Origin: Orychophragmus violaceus
Lineage: Eukaryota > Streptophyta > Magnoliopsida > Brassicales > Brassicaceae
Assembly: GCA_030180135.1 (NCBI GenBank)
Contig: CM058230.1
Location: 55,790,080 to 55,854,079, forward strand
Direction of reading: 5' to 3'
Length of the DNA stretch: 64,000 nt
Shown here: one piece after another, positions 29,706 to 40,608 of the stretch
Layout: the number at the start of each line of letters is the position of its first letter
Numbering within the stretch: position 1 is the first letter of the stretch
Notes under the pieces: model-generated
The model's input: only the letters and a program-made list of their open reading frames with translations
Database searches by the model: none
What the model was told of the DNA's origin: nothing
Made by a program: the position numbers and the translations under genes

Positions 29706-32420
29706 GTATTGGATACTGGTTGTGGCACTGATATTTGTTAAATATGCAGAGCCTGGGCAACAGTAGAACTTTGAAGGAAGGGCAAGTGAAACTACAAGTC
29801 TGGAAGGAGCTTGGGATGCTGCCTCAGTCGTAGGGTTTTTCACTTATAGATCCCTTTAAGGCTTGGTTTTGTATTAAGTAATTGCTACAATGTACCTGCT
29901 TTAAGCAGAGTTGTCTTTCATTTTCTTGTAAGAATTTGAATGTTTTTCATTTTGATAAAAGACAAGTTTTGTTCTTTTGATCTTAATGAAATATTAATTG
30001 TAGCACCCTATTCATGGAATGGGTTTTATATCTTAAACCAAAGAGTGCCTAAATGTAACATAAATACCGAATTGGTTTAAATCTGATGAATTAAACCTGA
30101 TTTTTCTTGGCATAAAGTCTTGGTCACATAGAGTAAGTCGGATTCAGAAATCCCATAGTCATGGACGTTTGGGCTCATTTGATAAAATATCTTATGAGAC
30201 TTGAATTCTGTTTACTAGACCAAAAGGTAAAGGGCCTATCTTAGCCGAGCTAGAGAAAAGCCCAAAGGCTTATTGGACCTGGAACATACTCATGTATGTG
30301 GCCCAATGAGCAGTAATGCCAGAGAAAAATCTCCTGTACTTCATTGTCTCTACTGATCACTTCAGTGAGTGTGACTGTGTTCATTTGATGAGACACAAGT
30401 CGGAATTCTTTGACATGGTCAAAAGAGTTCCAGAATGAAGTATAGGATCTGAATGACAAAAGTATTAAGACTCTGGATTAAATCACGAGTGAGAATACTT
30501 AAGTCATTGATTGTGTGATCATCTTAATGAGTGTGAAATCGTTTCACAGCTCATTTCTCCTGAAAACCTGAAGGTGTTTCTGTGAGAAAGAATCAGATCT
30601 TATTAGAAAAGATTAAAGATGAGTCACACGAATCTTCCATGATATTATTTAAGAATAACGCTCTAAAATATCTAAGTTTACGCTGAAATAGTTCCACAAA
30701 TATCAGTTGAAAGACACCACGTTAATGTGGATTGGAATCGATCCAAATTTGTCTTTACTGAGTATTTGTAGTTGTGCTACTTCGCTGGTTGTCCTAGAGA
30801 AACTAAGGCTTGTTACTTTTGCGTCCAATCTGTTTTCTAAGAAGGGAAGTTATTTTCCAAGAAGAACAGTGGGAGTAAAAGCATAACTCGAAGTTTTCTT
30901 AGGGAAACCAAGGCTCGGTACTTTTACGACCATTCTGTTTTCTAAGAAGGAAATTACTTCCCAAGAAGAACAGTGGGAGTAAAAGTATTTTTTTACCACC
31001 ATTCTGTTTTCTGAGAAAGGAAGTTACTTTCCAAAGAAGAACAGTGGGAGTAAAATTACAACTCGAAAAAATTCGAGAAATACAGGAGGCTGCTTAACCT
31101 ATTGAGGGAGAGCAGCGGAAGGATTTACAGATTTCTGTAGAAACTACACCTGTGGAGCCTGAAGTTCGCAGATATGAAAGAATCAGTCACTAATCCGAGA
31201 GTGAATTCTCGTCATTAGTTCAGCCTGATGATCATTGAATGTTCGCATGATCTGATGATCATTGAAAGCGACGAATCTGCGAAATTTAAGGAAGCGAAAG
31301 TGAGCCCAGACTCCGAAAATTACATTTTATGTAAGTTAGCTTCATCGATCCATTCATGGATGGAAGCAAACATATCGGAGTTGGAATCTTCATTCTGTTG
31401 AAGTAGTCAAGTTTTTGACTTGAACAGGAACGAAGCGGAACTGTGTGTTTACTAATAGATAAGTGGGAGCGATATTGCATTTCTCATAGTGTATGTCGAT
31501 GACATGCTGATTCTCGGATATAACGTCCCAACGCTGTAGTCGGTAAAGGACTAGCTTGGGAGTTGGTTTAATGATTGACATGGGTAAAGCCACGTAGTTC
31601 TTGGATTTTGGATCTAAAGATAGAGATCCAAAAGAGCTGGTAGGACAAAGTCAGGATTCTTAAATTGACAAAGTCCTACACATTTTGAGCAATCCAAGAA
31701 GGGTTTTATGCCAATGTCACATGGCATTACGTTAAGCAAGATACAGTATCCTACGATAACTGCTGAGCTTAAATGCATGGATAGGACTCCATATGCTTCG
31801 GTAATTGGATCTATCATGTATGCCATGAAACGTACTTGTTTGATGCTGCTTTAATTTTAAGCAAGACAAGTAAAGACCAGTCAAATCCAGCAAAGAATCA
31901 AGTTTCCTAAAGTATGTCCTAAAGTATTTGAGGAATACTAAGGATAAGTTCTTGATTTACGGAGAAAGTGATGTGCTACAAGTCAGCAGAGTCTGAAAGG
32001 CAAGTTTCCAACAGACAAAGATGATTTCCGGTCACAGTCCGGTTGTATCTTGTGTCTGTCTGGCGGTGCAAGGCACTGTTGCTGACTCCATGACTTAAAC
32101 TGAACATTTCGCAGCTTGGAAAGCGGCGAAAGAGGTTGTTTGGAAAGAAGAGTTCGTCAATGAACTTGATGTAATTCCCAGCATAGATGAGACTAGCTGC
32201 ACATCAGAGGTCCAAACACCTTGAGGATAGGTATAACCTATTCCGTAAGATAAATGACAGAGATGTTAAGTAGATCAACAAGTTTCAACGAATGAGAACG
32301 TTGCTAATCTATTAACGAAGCCACTCCTTAGGCCTAAGCACGAGTCGCGGACTGTTGCTGTAGGATAAGTGAAATTAAGATGTAGTCTTAATTTCAGTGG
32401 GAGTTAGTAAAGGGCTTTAT
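29706..32420 (+). pseudogene. Decayed copia pol of element 2
   Basis: Recognisable relics in order: protease DTGCG just after the gag stop, integrase fragments (about 30070-30640), RT with a YVDD codon run near 31490, and RNase H fragments (about 31900-32340) with KPLLRPKHE-like wording. Stops and frameshifts occur throughout. The relics are collinear in reverse with 53600-56059 of copia element 3 and share many of the same lesions. A local triplication occurs at about 30790-31075. Confidence 0.88.
30790..31075 (+). repeat. Three imperfect tandem copies within decayed pol
   Basis: A segment of about 80-105 bp around TTTTCTAAGAAGG...CAGTGGGAGTAAAA occurs three times in a row. The matching place in copia element 3 (about 54840-54960) has one copy, so the expansion is specific to element 2 or its parent. 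Confidence 0.8.
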
Positions 32421-33240
32421 TTAGTTATTAGATATGTTCTTGAAATAACATTTAAGATGTTTAATGAAATTATTATTTCAAGATTATTTTAACTGTGATG
32501 AAATAATCGTTCCAAAGTGATATGAACCATTTTATAGGTCATCGAAGTAAATGACTTGATCTTGAGTCATCGAAGTCATTTAGCTTGATCATGAGACCCT
32601 ATATTTGATAGATGGCTTATATCATCCTGTCCCTAGTCGAAGGTTGTTGAAATTGGAACACCAACAACCGTGTGAGACTGGATTGGTACGTGACTTATGA
32701 CAAAGTCTCAGTGTGTCATAGATGCGCGGCATCAAAGTCAGTACATAGGTGTATGTTGGGGAACATACGACCGGACAAGACCCGCTTATGAGAACTCTTC
32801 AGGATATTTATATCTGTGTCATAAGAGATTCTCACTACGACTATAGAGTATAGTCCTTAGACCTGAGTTCGCATGCATGTGACTGCACATGGACTGATGT
32901 ACTTTGATCATTGTCTAACGCTATCGTTCTGCGATAGTTATAAGGACCTTGTTTGGGTACATTGTGAAATTAGTAGTTTACAGTGATGGAACAAGACGGG
33001 ATTTGTCCCTCCAATATAAATGGAGTGAATATCTCTAGGCCAATCGGAGATTTGAATACTGGAAAATGCATGGCCATGCTCAAACGGACTGTCCCGAGTC
33101 GTTTGGATTGACAGTATCAAATCAGAGTCCGATGAACAAGATTAGGCTTTATAAGGATGACACTAATCTTGCCTTATGACTAATCGAGATATTGTGACAA
33201 AAGGATTATGAATACAGAGATTCCAGTACAAGTGGGAGAT
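32421..33240 (+). other. Copia 2 3' region and polypurine tract
   Basis: No ORF supported. From about 32425 it matches 34530-35361 of copia element 1 almost base for base, while the sequence just before matches copia element 3. Ends with the AAGTGGGAGA tract at the LTR. Confidence 0.8.
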
Positions 33241-33913
33241 TGTTGGAATTGTGTCCAGTAATCTCGGTACTGTCTCTAGAAAGTAAGAGTATGTCAAAGA
33301 TCAGACATAAGTCATATAATACTGGGGGTCATGATGGCTTGCTAGAGTCCGCTCATGATCTATAAGTCTTGGACTTATTGCCTTTATTATATGATCCCAT
33401 ATGGGTCACACGCCTAAGCTAACAGGAAATCGTGTAGGAACGGTTTAGCAGGAGTATGGTAAAAGTGCTAGGCATTTACTATACTTAGAGAGAATAAGAG
33501 GGTTTAGCCATTGTGCATCGATCGATGCATAAGGTGCAACGATCGATGCAATGCGCGAACGCCTCGGAGTTAATTGGCATTCGGGCCAAATGGCCCAAAA
33601 CGAACTGAACGAGTTTATATAAAGTTATGACGAGTTCAGGTCGAAGTGATGCCCTAGCCGCGACTCTCTCTCCCTGCGACCTCCCACAGCTCGGTCTAGC
33701 AGCCTTCTTCCTGCTTGGTGTGCGTGTGTGAACCTCTGGAGGAGTTATCACTCGGTGGCTCTCTGATCTCTGACCTGTTCTTCCTTTCCGCTGCACAAAA
33801 CAGGTAAAAGGTGAGATCTACTTATGTTTCTATTCAAGAGAACCTAGATCTGGCATGTTTAGGATCAAGTAATCTGATGAATTGAATCAGGATTAACACC
33901 GAAAGATCCTTCA
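33241..33913 (+). repeat. 3' LTR of copia element 2
   Basis: 673 bp, no difference found from 26395-27067. Dyad pair at 33514-33551. Followed by target duplication GAGTA. Confidence 0.95.
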
Positions 33914-34511
33914 GAGTAGATACCAGTCAAATCCAGGTGAAAACCATTGGATTGCCGTAAAGAATATCTTGAAGTATCTAAGACATACTAAGGATAAGTT
34001 CTTAGTGTACGGTGGAAGTGATGTGCTTAAAGTCAGTGGATTCACGGACGCAAGTTTCCAGACAGACCAAGATGATTTCCGGTCACAGTCCGGTTATATC
34101 TTTTGTCTGAATGGCGGTGCAATCAGTTGGAGAAGCTCCAAGCAAGACACCGTTGCAGATTCCACCACAGAAGCTGAATATATCGCCGCCTCAGAAGCTG
34201 CGAAGGAAGCTGTTTGGATACGAAAGTTCATTATTGAACTAGGTGTGATACCAGATGCGGCTGAGCCTCTGGCACTGTTTTGTGACAACAATGGTGCTAT
34301 AGCTCAGGCAAAGGAACCAAGATCACACCAGAAATCCAAGCATGTTCTAAGAAGATTTCACTTGATACGTGACATCATTAATAGAAAGGAAGTCAAGATC
34401 AGCCGAGTTCAGACTGATGATAACGTCGCTGATCCGTTGACAAAGCCACTCCCAAGGCCTAAGCTCGAGTTTCTGACTGAAGCTGTAGGCATTAGAGACA
34501 TAGAAATGTAA
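33914..34511 (+). CDS. Copia gag-pol polyprotein, C-terminal RNase H part
   Basis: Continuation of the copia element 1 frame beyond the inserted element. Just after the target copy it reads YQSNPGENHW, then KNILKYLRHTKDKFLVYGG, GFTDASFQ, SGYIFCLNGGAISW, SKQDTVADSTTEAEYIA and DPLTKPLPRPK, which are the standard copia RNase H landmarks with their acidic residues. TAA ends the frame at 34509-34511. Both flanks of the insertion are in the same frame once the target duplication is taken into account, so copia element 1 was probably coding-competent when element 2 landed in it. Confidence 0.92.
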
Positions 34512-35361
34512 TCTAAATTTGAGTGGGAGTTTGAGGGCTTTTATTTAGTTATTTGATATGTTCTTGTAAAACATTCTTATGTTTAATGAAATTATTATTT
34601 CAAGATTATTTTAACTGTGATGAAATAATCGTTCCAAAGTGATATGAACCATTTTATAGGTCATCGAAGTAAATGACTTGATCTTGAGTCATCGAAGTCA
34701 TTTAGCTTGTTCATGAGACCCTATATTTGATAGATGTTTATATCATCCCGTCCCTAGTCGAAGGTTGTTGAAATTGGAACACCAACAACCGTGTGAGACT
34801 GGATTGGTACGTGACTTATGACAAAGTCTCAGTGTGTCATAGATGCGCGGCATCAAAGTCAGTACATAGGTGTATGTTTGGGAACATACGACCGGACAAG
34901 ACCCGCTTATAAGAACTCTTCAGGATATTTATATCTGTGTCATAAGAGATTCTTACTACGACTATAGAGTATAGTCCTTAGACCTGAGTTCGCATGCATG
35001 TGACTGCACATGGACTGATGCACTTTGATCATTGTCTAACGCTATCGTTCTGCGATAGTTATAAGGACCTTGTTTGGGTACATTATGAAATGAATAGTTT
35101 ACAGTGATGGAACGAGACGGAATTTGTCCCTCCAATATAAATGGAGTGAATATCTCTAGGCCAATCGGAGATTTGAATACTGGAAAATGCATGGCCATGC
35201 TCAAACGGACTTTCCCGAGTCGTTTGGATTGTCAGTATCAAATCAGAGTCCGATGAACAAGATTAGGCTTTATAAGGATGACACCAATCTTGCCTTATGA
35301 CTAATCGAGATATTGTGACAAAAGGATTATGAATACAGAGATTCCAGTACAAGTGGGAGAT
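34512..35361 (+). other. Copia 1 3' region and polypurine tract
   Basis: No ORF supported. Carries GACTTGATCTTGAGTCATCGAAGTCATTT-type duplicated phrases near 34670-34710 and the AAGTGGGAGA tract at 35351-35360 before the LTR. Confidence 0.8.
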
Positions 35362-36033
35362 TGTTGGAATTGTGTCCAGTAATCTCGGTACTGTCTCTAG
35401 AAAGTAAGAGTATGTCAATGATCAGACATAAGTCATATAATACTGGGGGTCATGATGGCTTGCTAGAGTCCGCTCATGATCTATAAGTCTTGGACTTATT
35501 GCCTTTATTATATGATCCCATATGGGTCACACGCCTAAGCTAACAGGAAAATGTGTAGGAACGGTTTAGCAGAAGTACGGTAAAAGTGCTAGGCATTTAC
35601 TGTACTTAGAGAGAATAAAACGGTTTAGGCACTGTGTGTCGATCGACACACAAGGTGTGTCGGTCGACACAGTGCGCGAATACCGTAGAGTTAATTGGTG
35701 TTTGGGCCAAATGGCCCAAATGGAATCGGACAAGTTTTATAAGGTAAAACTCGAGTTTCAGAACGATTAACCCTAACACTCCAGCCGAAAACTCTCTCTC
35801 TCTGCGCCGAATTCCTCTAGTGGTCTAGCAGCTGTTTCCTGTGATCGCGTGTGTGAACCTTTGGAGGATTCATCCCTCGGTGTTTCTCTGATCTCAGACA
35901 TACCATCAATTTCCGCTGCAAACAGGTATAAGGTGAGATCATCTTTTGTTTCTATTCTGAGAAGAACCTAGATCGCATGTTTAGGTTGATATGAATCTAA
36001 GAATTGAATCAGGATCAACTAAACAATCCTTCA
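35362..36033 (+). repeat. 3' LTR of copia element 1
   Basis: 672 bp, one difference found from 20743-21414. Dyad pair at 35633-35672. Followed by target duplication CTTAC and the antisense Tat gene. Confidence 0.95.
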
Positions 36034-36807
36034 CTTACTAGGCGCATCCGTCAAAACCCGATTACCGCTTTTGAATTTGACCGCAAAACATCCTGGGTTC
36101 GTCGCCTTCATGGGATTTATAGATGTCATTTCTTCGAAAATTTGCGCGGTTATCGTTATGCCGGCTTCGGCTCCCAGCACTAAAAGACCAACCATGTGGC
36201 GAACTGCAACAGCTGAGAGCTGAGAAATGGCAATCTCGCGGCGATGACAATACGAGATCAGCAAGTCGGGCAGGGGAAACCAGCAACGACTGCCCCCAGT
36301 ATCAGTATTGACGAAATACGACTCGTAAAGAGTTATGTATCCCGGGGGAGGGGTCCATGGACGGTCAAGCGGAAAAGGGATAATGACCTTGATCCTTGGA
36401 TCAGCTCCGCAATCCCGAAGCAAAGATTTTACCGAAATCGCGTTCGATTTGGTCTCAGCGACATTGCCGAAAAATTCATGAGGACCGACCGGCAACGCAG
36501 AATGGAGGACATCCCCGGAATCATCTTGACCAATAGCGATATCATCCTCATTGTCGTCAGAATCTCGTAGCTGAGGAATGACTAAGTCTTCCCGACCCGA
36601 GCTCTCAGCGGCATCATTTTGGCGAGATGCCTCGCGACGACGTCGTAGCTCTTCAATGGCAGAATGGGCTGGGTGATTTCTCAAGTCAGAAGAAGTGCCC
36701 GACGATGAAGAAGCAGGAGAATCGGATTGACGACTTGACGAATCATCCGCAGACGAGACTGAAACAACTTCCTTGTCCTTACTCGATGAACAGCGGATCA
36801 AAGACAT
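36034..36807 (-). pseudogene. Antisense Tat gene, 5' part of exon 1 (258 codons)
   Basis: ATG at 36807 on the minus strand, open down to the copia LTR. The first 110 residues are low-complexity and acidic (SSADDSSSRQSDS, DSDDNEDD). From about residue 135 comes the conserved block seen in plant gypsy-type transposon proteins: IPFPLDRPWTPPPGYITLYE, RCWFPLPDLLISYCHRR, AISQLSAVAVRHMVGLLVLG. The sequence runs into 20742 across the copia insertion, sharing target CTTAC. A canonical TATAAATA (36988-36995, minus) lies about 180 bp upstream, so the gene appears to have its own promoter, pointing against the element's sense transcript. Function unknown; a regulatory or DNA-binding role is speculation. 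Confidence 0.8.
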
Positions 36808-36987
36808 GGATTCGATGAAGAACGGATGAAGAACACAGGAGAAAAATAAAGCTTGATCTTAAAACCTATAAAACCTAAGGCGGAGCAACGGCGGAGGAAA
36901 GATCGGAAAATAAATACCGAGAGAGAGAAATTACCTTTAGAACTTCTTCACTTGGACCAAATGAGGAAGAAAATAGTGAGAAGGAAC

Positions 36988-36995
36988 TATTTATA
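36988..36995 (-). promoter_or_regulatory. TATA box of the antisense Tat gene
   Basis: TATAAATA on the minus strand within CCTTATAAATAG, 181 bp upstream of the ATG at 36807. The spacing leaves a leader of roughly 150 bp. Confidence 0.55.
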
Positions 36996-37270
36996 AGGAA
37001 AATGATGGCGTGAAACTCGAGGCACACCTTTACCTAGGCGACGCTTCGTGTATCGTACCTACCCGACGATAGAACCAAGAATCAATTCCGGTTTAGCCGA
37101 AACGCCATCGGTTTAGAACCAAGCGCACGGTTATCTCCAGACAGATCGGCCTAGTGAAATACGGGCCTAAAAACGAAACATGGGCCTGAAAGACAATGTG
37201 GGCCTACCCAAATCATTTCTCAAACCGTAAGTTAACTCCTCGTAATGCCGACTTGAGTACAAGTCGCCAC

Positions 37271-37290
37271 ACTGGGGGGGGGGGGCTTAT
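37271..37290 (+). other. Tat polypurine tract with a G12 run
   Basis: Twelve consecutive G (37274-37285) five bases before the LTR. Plus-strand primer position. Confidence 0.75.
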
Positions 37291-37827
37291 TGTTAGAGTC
37301 AAGATTAGCACTTTCCTAAGAAGGCCTATTCATGAGTTTAGGTCGGCCCAGAATGGAAAGACGGTAATAAAAGCCCAAGGCGGTAAAACCTAGGTTAAAC
37401 CGAACTCGGGATAGCCGACTTACATTAGGGTTTGGGAGGTGTCGGATTAAAGGCGGCGCGCAAGCAAGACGGGAAAAGGGAATATTCCATAAAGATAAAG
37501 CCGATTTATTAAGAAATATTCGTAATTATCTTTATTTCCTTTTTGTATTTAGACCGACTTGTAACCCTATATAAGGGAACCTCATATCATTCAATAAGGA
37601 CACGCTTTTCTTATTATCTTTGAACCTGAGAGACTTTAGAGCGAATTTAACCTAAAATCTCTCCGGCGACTTTAAAACTCTCTTTTACCGGCTTCCATCT
37701 CGGAAAACCGGCTTATAAACCCTAATTCCCAAATCTCACCGCGTTCATTAATCTTTCTTTTAGAATCCCTAATTCACAAACCCTAAAACTCTTTATATCT
37801 TTGGATAGACCGAGTTGAGATCTTACA
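37291..37827 (+). repeat. 3' LTR of the Tat-lineage element
   Basis: About 537 bp, TGTTAGAGTC...TCTTACA. A strong TATA box TATATAA lies at 37568-37574, followed by a pyrimidine-rich stretch. The end is set by the TG...CA rule; the matching LTR is outside the retained part, so the right edge is not independently confirmed. Confidence 0.75.
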
Positions 37828-38804
37828 GATACCACCGATAAAACAAAAACAGATATGAAATTAAACATGACACTAAGGAACCTCTCACAGCGTTGACTAG
37901 TGGAGCATAAGAGAAGCTTAGGGGCTTCTCACGATGCCGGAGAGGCGGCATATGCTCGCGAATGGAGAGAATCTTGGGAACAACTTGGGAGAGAAATCAA
38001 CTAACGCATGAATACACACGCGTTAAGTGATAGTACATGGAGTCTTGTTTTCAATTATTATATTTCTATATTTTTAAACGATCTCAACCCTGAAGATTAT
38101 TCATATTTATAAATCTTAACAATTGCAGTTTTTGTTATATATTATAGCACTTTTACCTTTAACAAACACTTTATTTAAGATGATTGATTAAAAGATTGGT
38201 TCTACATTTTTTTCAGCGGATGGATTATATTACTAAAATTAAGTTACACATAACCAACAAGGATCAAACATCTTTTCAAAAGCAAAGCCGAGAATTCACA
38301 TGTCAAATATTTCAGAGACAGAAACTCAAACAAGAGAGCTTTAACAATTAAATAACCAGTACTAAGCCGATAATTACTTCAAGATTAGTTCTACTTCAAT
38401 ATAGGATTATAAATCAATACAAGTTAAATCAGAATTGTTTATTTGTTTTGTAACCTGGGCCTGAAAGACTATGGGCCTGGAACTATGGACTGCATAGCTT
38501 TTTAAGTATCGACATCATTGCATTAATCAAAACAAATAAATTAACATATTCCAGAGGGAAAATAAATAAATAAATAAAATGTTATTTCTTTTCTTTAGTG
38601 CGATGGTACACACAAATATAAAATTATATATTCTCCAGACAAATAACCAACCACTCAAGTAAATTAAAGCCACCGACGATAGTTATCTTTTTCGGGCACC
38701 TCCACCCGCTGCCCCGACATCCCAAAATGCTGCCCGTTGAGCTGTAAATCACGTAACATTATACGACATCGTCTTTTCTCCACTAAAACTTTTTTTTTCC
38801 TTCT
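37828..38804. other. Host intergenic DNA 3' of the CC1-type gene
   Basis: AT-rich, without an ORF I can support. Holds an AAAT microsatellite (about 38560-38580) and, near 38650-38805, the probable 3' UTR of the minus-strand gene. Confidence 0.6.
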
Positions 38805-40133
38805 TCAAACAGTAGTGACGGTGCAGTTCTTGGTGATAGCAATATGCTTGTTAAGATTCTTGTGTTCGAAGTTGATGTCACACTCGATTTTCTTGAGGAA
38901 CTTGGGCTGCACTAACTTCCCCAGCACGTAAGCTCGTGACCGGACAATGAAGCTGAGCTTCATTGGCACCGGGGCAGGAGGTGCGGGCGGGTCGGGAATA
39001 ACGAGTGGAGCTCCTTTCTTCTTCTTTTTGGGCTTCGGAATCGGAGCTGGAGGCGCTGGCGGTATCAAGGTCGAGCCACTTCCATATAAAGGAATCTTCT
39101 CTCCGATTACATGTACTAATACCGTTCTCTCGCTCTTCCTTGACTGATAAAACTTCTTAATCTGCAATATCATAAATCAAACAAATCAGAAACTCAATTT
39201 GGTCTCATGACATTGAAAGTTTAGACCATTGTATGTGTCAATGGTTCTCTGTATGGTTCCAATTTATCAGATGTTCAACAGAAACAACCGAGGTTTTGAC
39301 TTACGGATCCTGAGCCGATTTTCATCTGAGAGAAACTGAGATCGATTGGAGTTGAAGTTACATGGACACCGAAGAAAGTTCCGGTATTTCGATACAGCAT
39401 TCTCAGAGTCGCGTTCATGGTGATCATATCGGTTCCTACACCACCAGCATCTTGACCAGCTTGGACCTTCAGCGTCTCGAATGTTATGCTCTGAAAATTT
39501 TGATCCAACATTCACCAAATATCAATTATATACCCAACAAAGTTCAGATCTGATCGATTTTTTTGAATCTAAGAGTTCGGATCTAGAAATTGCAGCACGA
39601 TTAAGATTATTAAATCTAAGGTTTATGAAAAACTGAAAACTAACCTTCACTGTGATTTTTGGTTTCTGAGGTTTAGCAGCTCCATAGAGAATCAAAGAGA
39701 AGAAACCAAAGAGTATGAAGAATCCAACGATGAAGGCCAATACATAGCAACGACGAGGCACACCACGATCTCTCTCGCCATCATCTAACAATCCTTCTTC
39801 TTCAATCACCGCACACTCTTTCCACTGCTTCTCTCCGCCGTGTCCTTTCCGCTTCGCGCCGTCGTTAGGGTTGACTTTCCGAGACCCTGGCTTTAGCGAC
39901 CCGGAGAATCGGCTGGAGGAGGATTCTCGTGAGTGACGACCCATGGAGGATTGAGAATGCGGCGGAGATCCCACCGGACTTAGTACCGGAGTTGAGTGAA
40001 ACGATGTCGCCGTTTTCTCCCCGTCTTGAGAGTCACGAGAAGGCGACTGGACGTAGTAGACTGGTCTACGAGGAGATCTGGCTGGTGACGAAGCCGCGAG
40101 GCTCGTCACCTCGGAATCGGTTTTGTCGTGCAT
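38805..40133 (-). CDS. CC1: Companion-of-cellulose-synthase (CC1/CC2-type) LEA-2 family protein, three exons
   Basis: Exons 39645-40133, 39305-39490 and 38805-39161, both introns GT-AG and phase 0 (donors AAG|GTTAGT and TCC|GTAAGT, acceptors TTTTCAG and TTGCAG), giving 343 aa. The N-terminal 128 residues are Ser/Pro-rich and cytosolic (VYYVQSPSRDS, SSMGRHSRESSSSRFSG), the part that in Arabidopsis CC proteins binds microtubules. A single membrane span covers about 129-153 (CYVLAFIVGFFILFGFF). An extracytoplasmic LEA-2-type domain follows, broken by a Pro/Lys-rich insert near 258-291. The family links cellulose synthase complexes at plasma membrane and Golgi to cortical microtubules and supports growth under salt. 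Assignment to CC1 rather than a paralogue is from memory of the Arabidopsis sequence. This is the only host gene I can support here. Confidence 0.88.
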
Positions 40134-40608
40134 CTCCGATTTGGAAGCTGGAAAGATGGAGGGAGAAGGATAACAGGAAAGTGAAGCCTGTAAATGTAAG
40201 AGACGATGACTCGGTGTGGATTTTAAAGGCTATGGCTTAATTAAAATACCCAGACGCGTTCGCAATTAGACATTTACGGACTTTACTTAATCTTAAACCT
40301 AAATTAATTAGCAAGAAAAACATGAATTTACAATTTTCTATAATTCAATTAAATATACATTTTCCGACTTAAAATGTATACTGGTCAATGCTTAAAATGT
40401 ATTTTCAAACTTTTATTTTAAACTAGGAGAGAATCGTGCAAATACGCAAATTTTGTTTTAATTTGTAAATATTTGATATATTTTAGATTTTAATTTCATT
40501 ATTAATAATTTTTATGGTTTTTCTTATAAATTTGTCTTTTTATTTATTTTTAGTTGTTTTAATAATTCGCAGGAAAGAACATGCACTAACATGCATATTT
40601 TGTTTTTT
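40134..40608. other. Host intergenic DNA upstream of the CC1-type gene
   Basis: Probable promoter and 5' UTR of the minus-strand gene (a TTTAAAA at 40221-40227 is a weak TATA candidate), then AT-rich DNA without genes. Confidence 0.5.

Larger units (their letters stand above)
26395..33913 (+). mobile_element. Copia element 2 (inner), intact gag but decayed pol
   Basis: Inserted in the RT/RNase H region of copia element 1 with a perfect duplication GAGTA (26390-26394, 33914-33918). LTRs 26395-27067 and 33241-33913 are both 673 bp and I found no difference. The iMet primer site, dyad-rich leader, intact gag (28815-29705), decayed pol (29706 to about 32420), 3' region and purine tract AAGTGGGAGA are in order. 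LTRs, leader and 3' region resemble copia element 1, while gag and decayed pol resemble copia element 3 at 52063-59052, so it is a recombinant. Confidence 0.94.
20743..36033 (+). mobile_element. Copia element 1 (outer), pol-competent before being split
   Basis: Ty1/copia, plus strand. LTRs at 20743-21414 and 35362-36033, both 672 bp with one difference I could find (near 20931). Perfect 5-bp target duplication CTTAC. The iMet-type primer site follows the 5' LTR, and purine tract AAGTGGGAGA precedes the 3' LTR. A long leader (21415-23060) precedes one gag-pol frame (23061-26394, resuming 33919-34511). The only interruption is the second copia element at 26395-33913. The single LTR difference indicates a very recent insertion. 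Confidence 0.95.
16758..37827 (+). mobile_element. Tat-lineage Ty3/gypsy element, 3' part, split by a copia nest
   Basis: Plus strand by its pol and LTR. Retained parts are integrase (16758-17743), a 3' region with a 22-bp minisatellite (17989-18120), an antisense multi-exon gene (18824-20742 plus 36034-36807), a G-rich polypurine tract (about 37271-37286) and the 3' LTR (37291-37827). The copia nest 20743-36033 lies inside the antisense gene and is flanked by the duplicated target CTTAC (20738-20742, 36034-36038). The 5' part of the element is replaced by the Athila LTR ending at 16757. Confidence 0.88.

Noticed and set aside
38947..39147. Gly-rich plus-strand ORF
   Set aside because: It is antisense to the Pro/Lys-rich exon 3 of the CC1-type gene.
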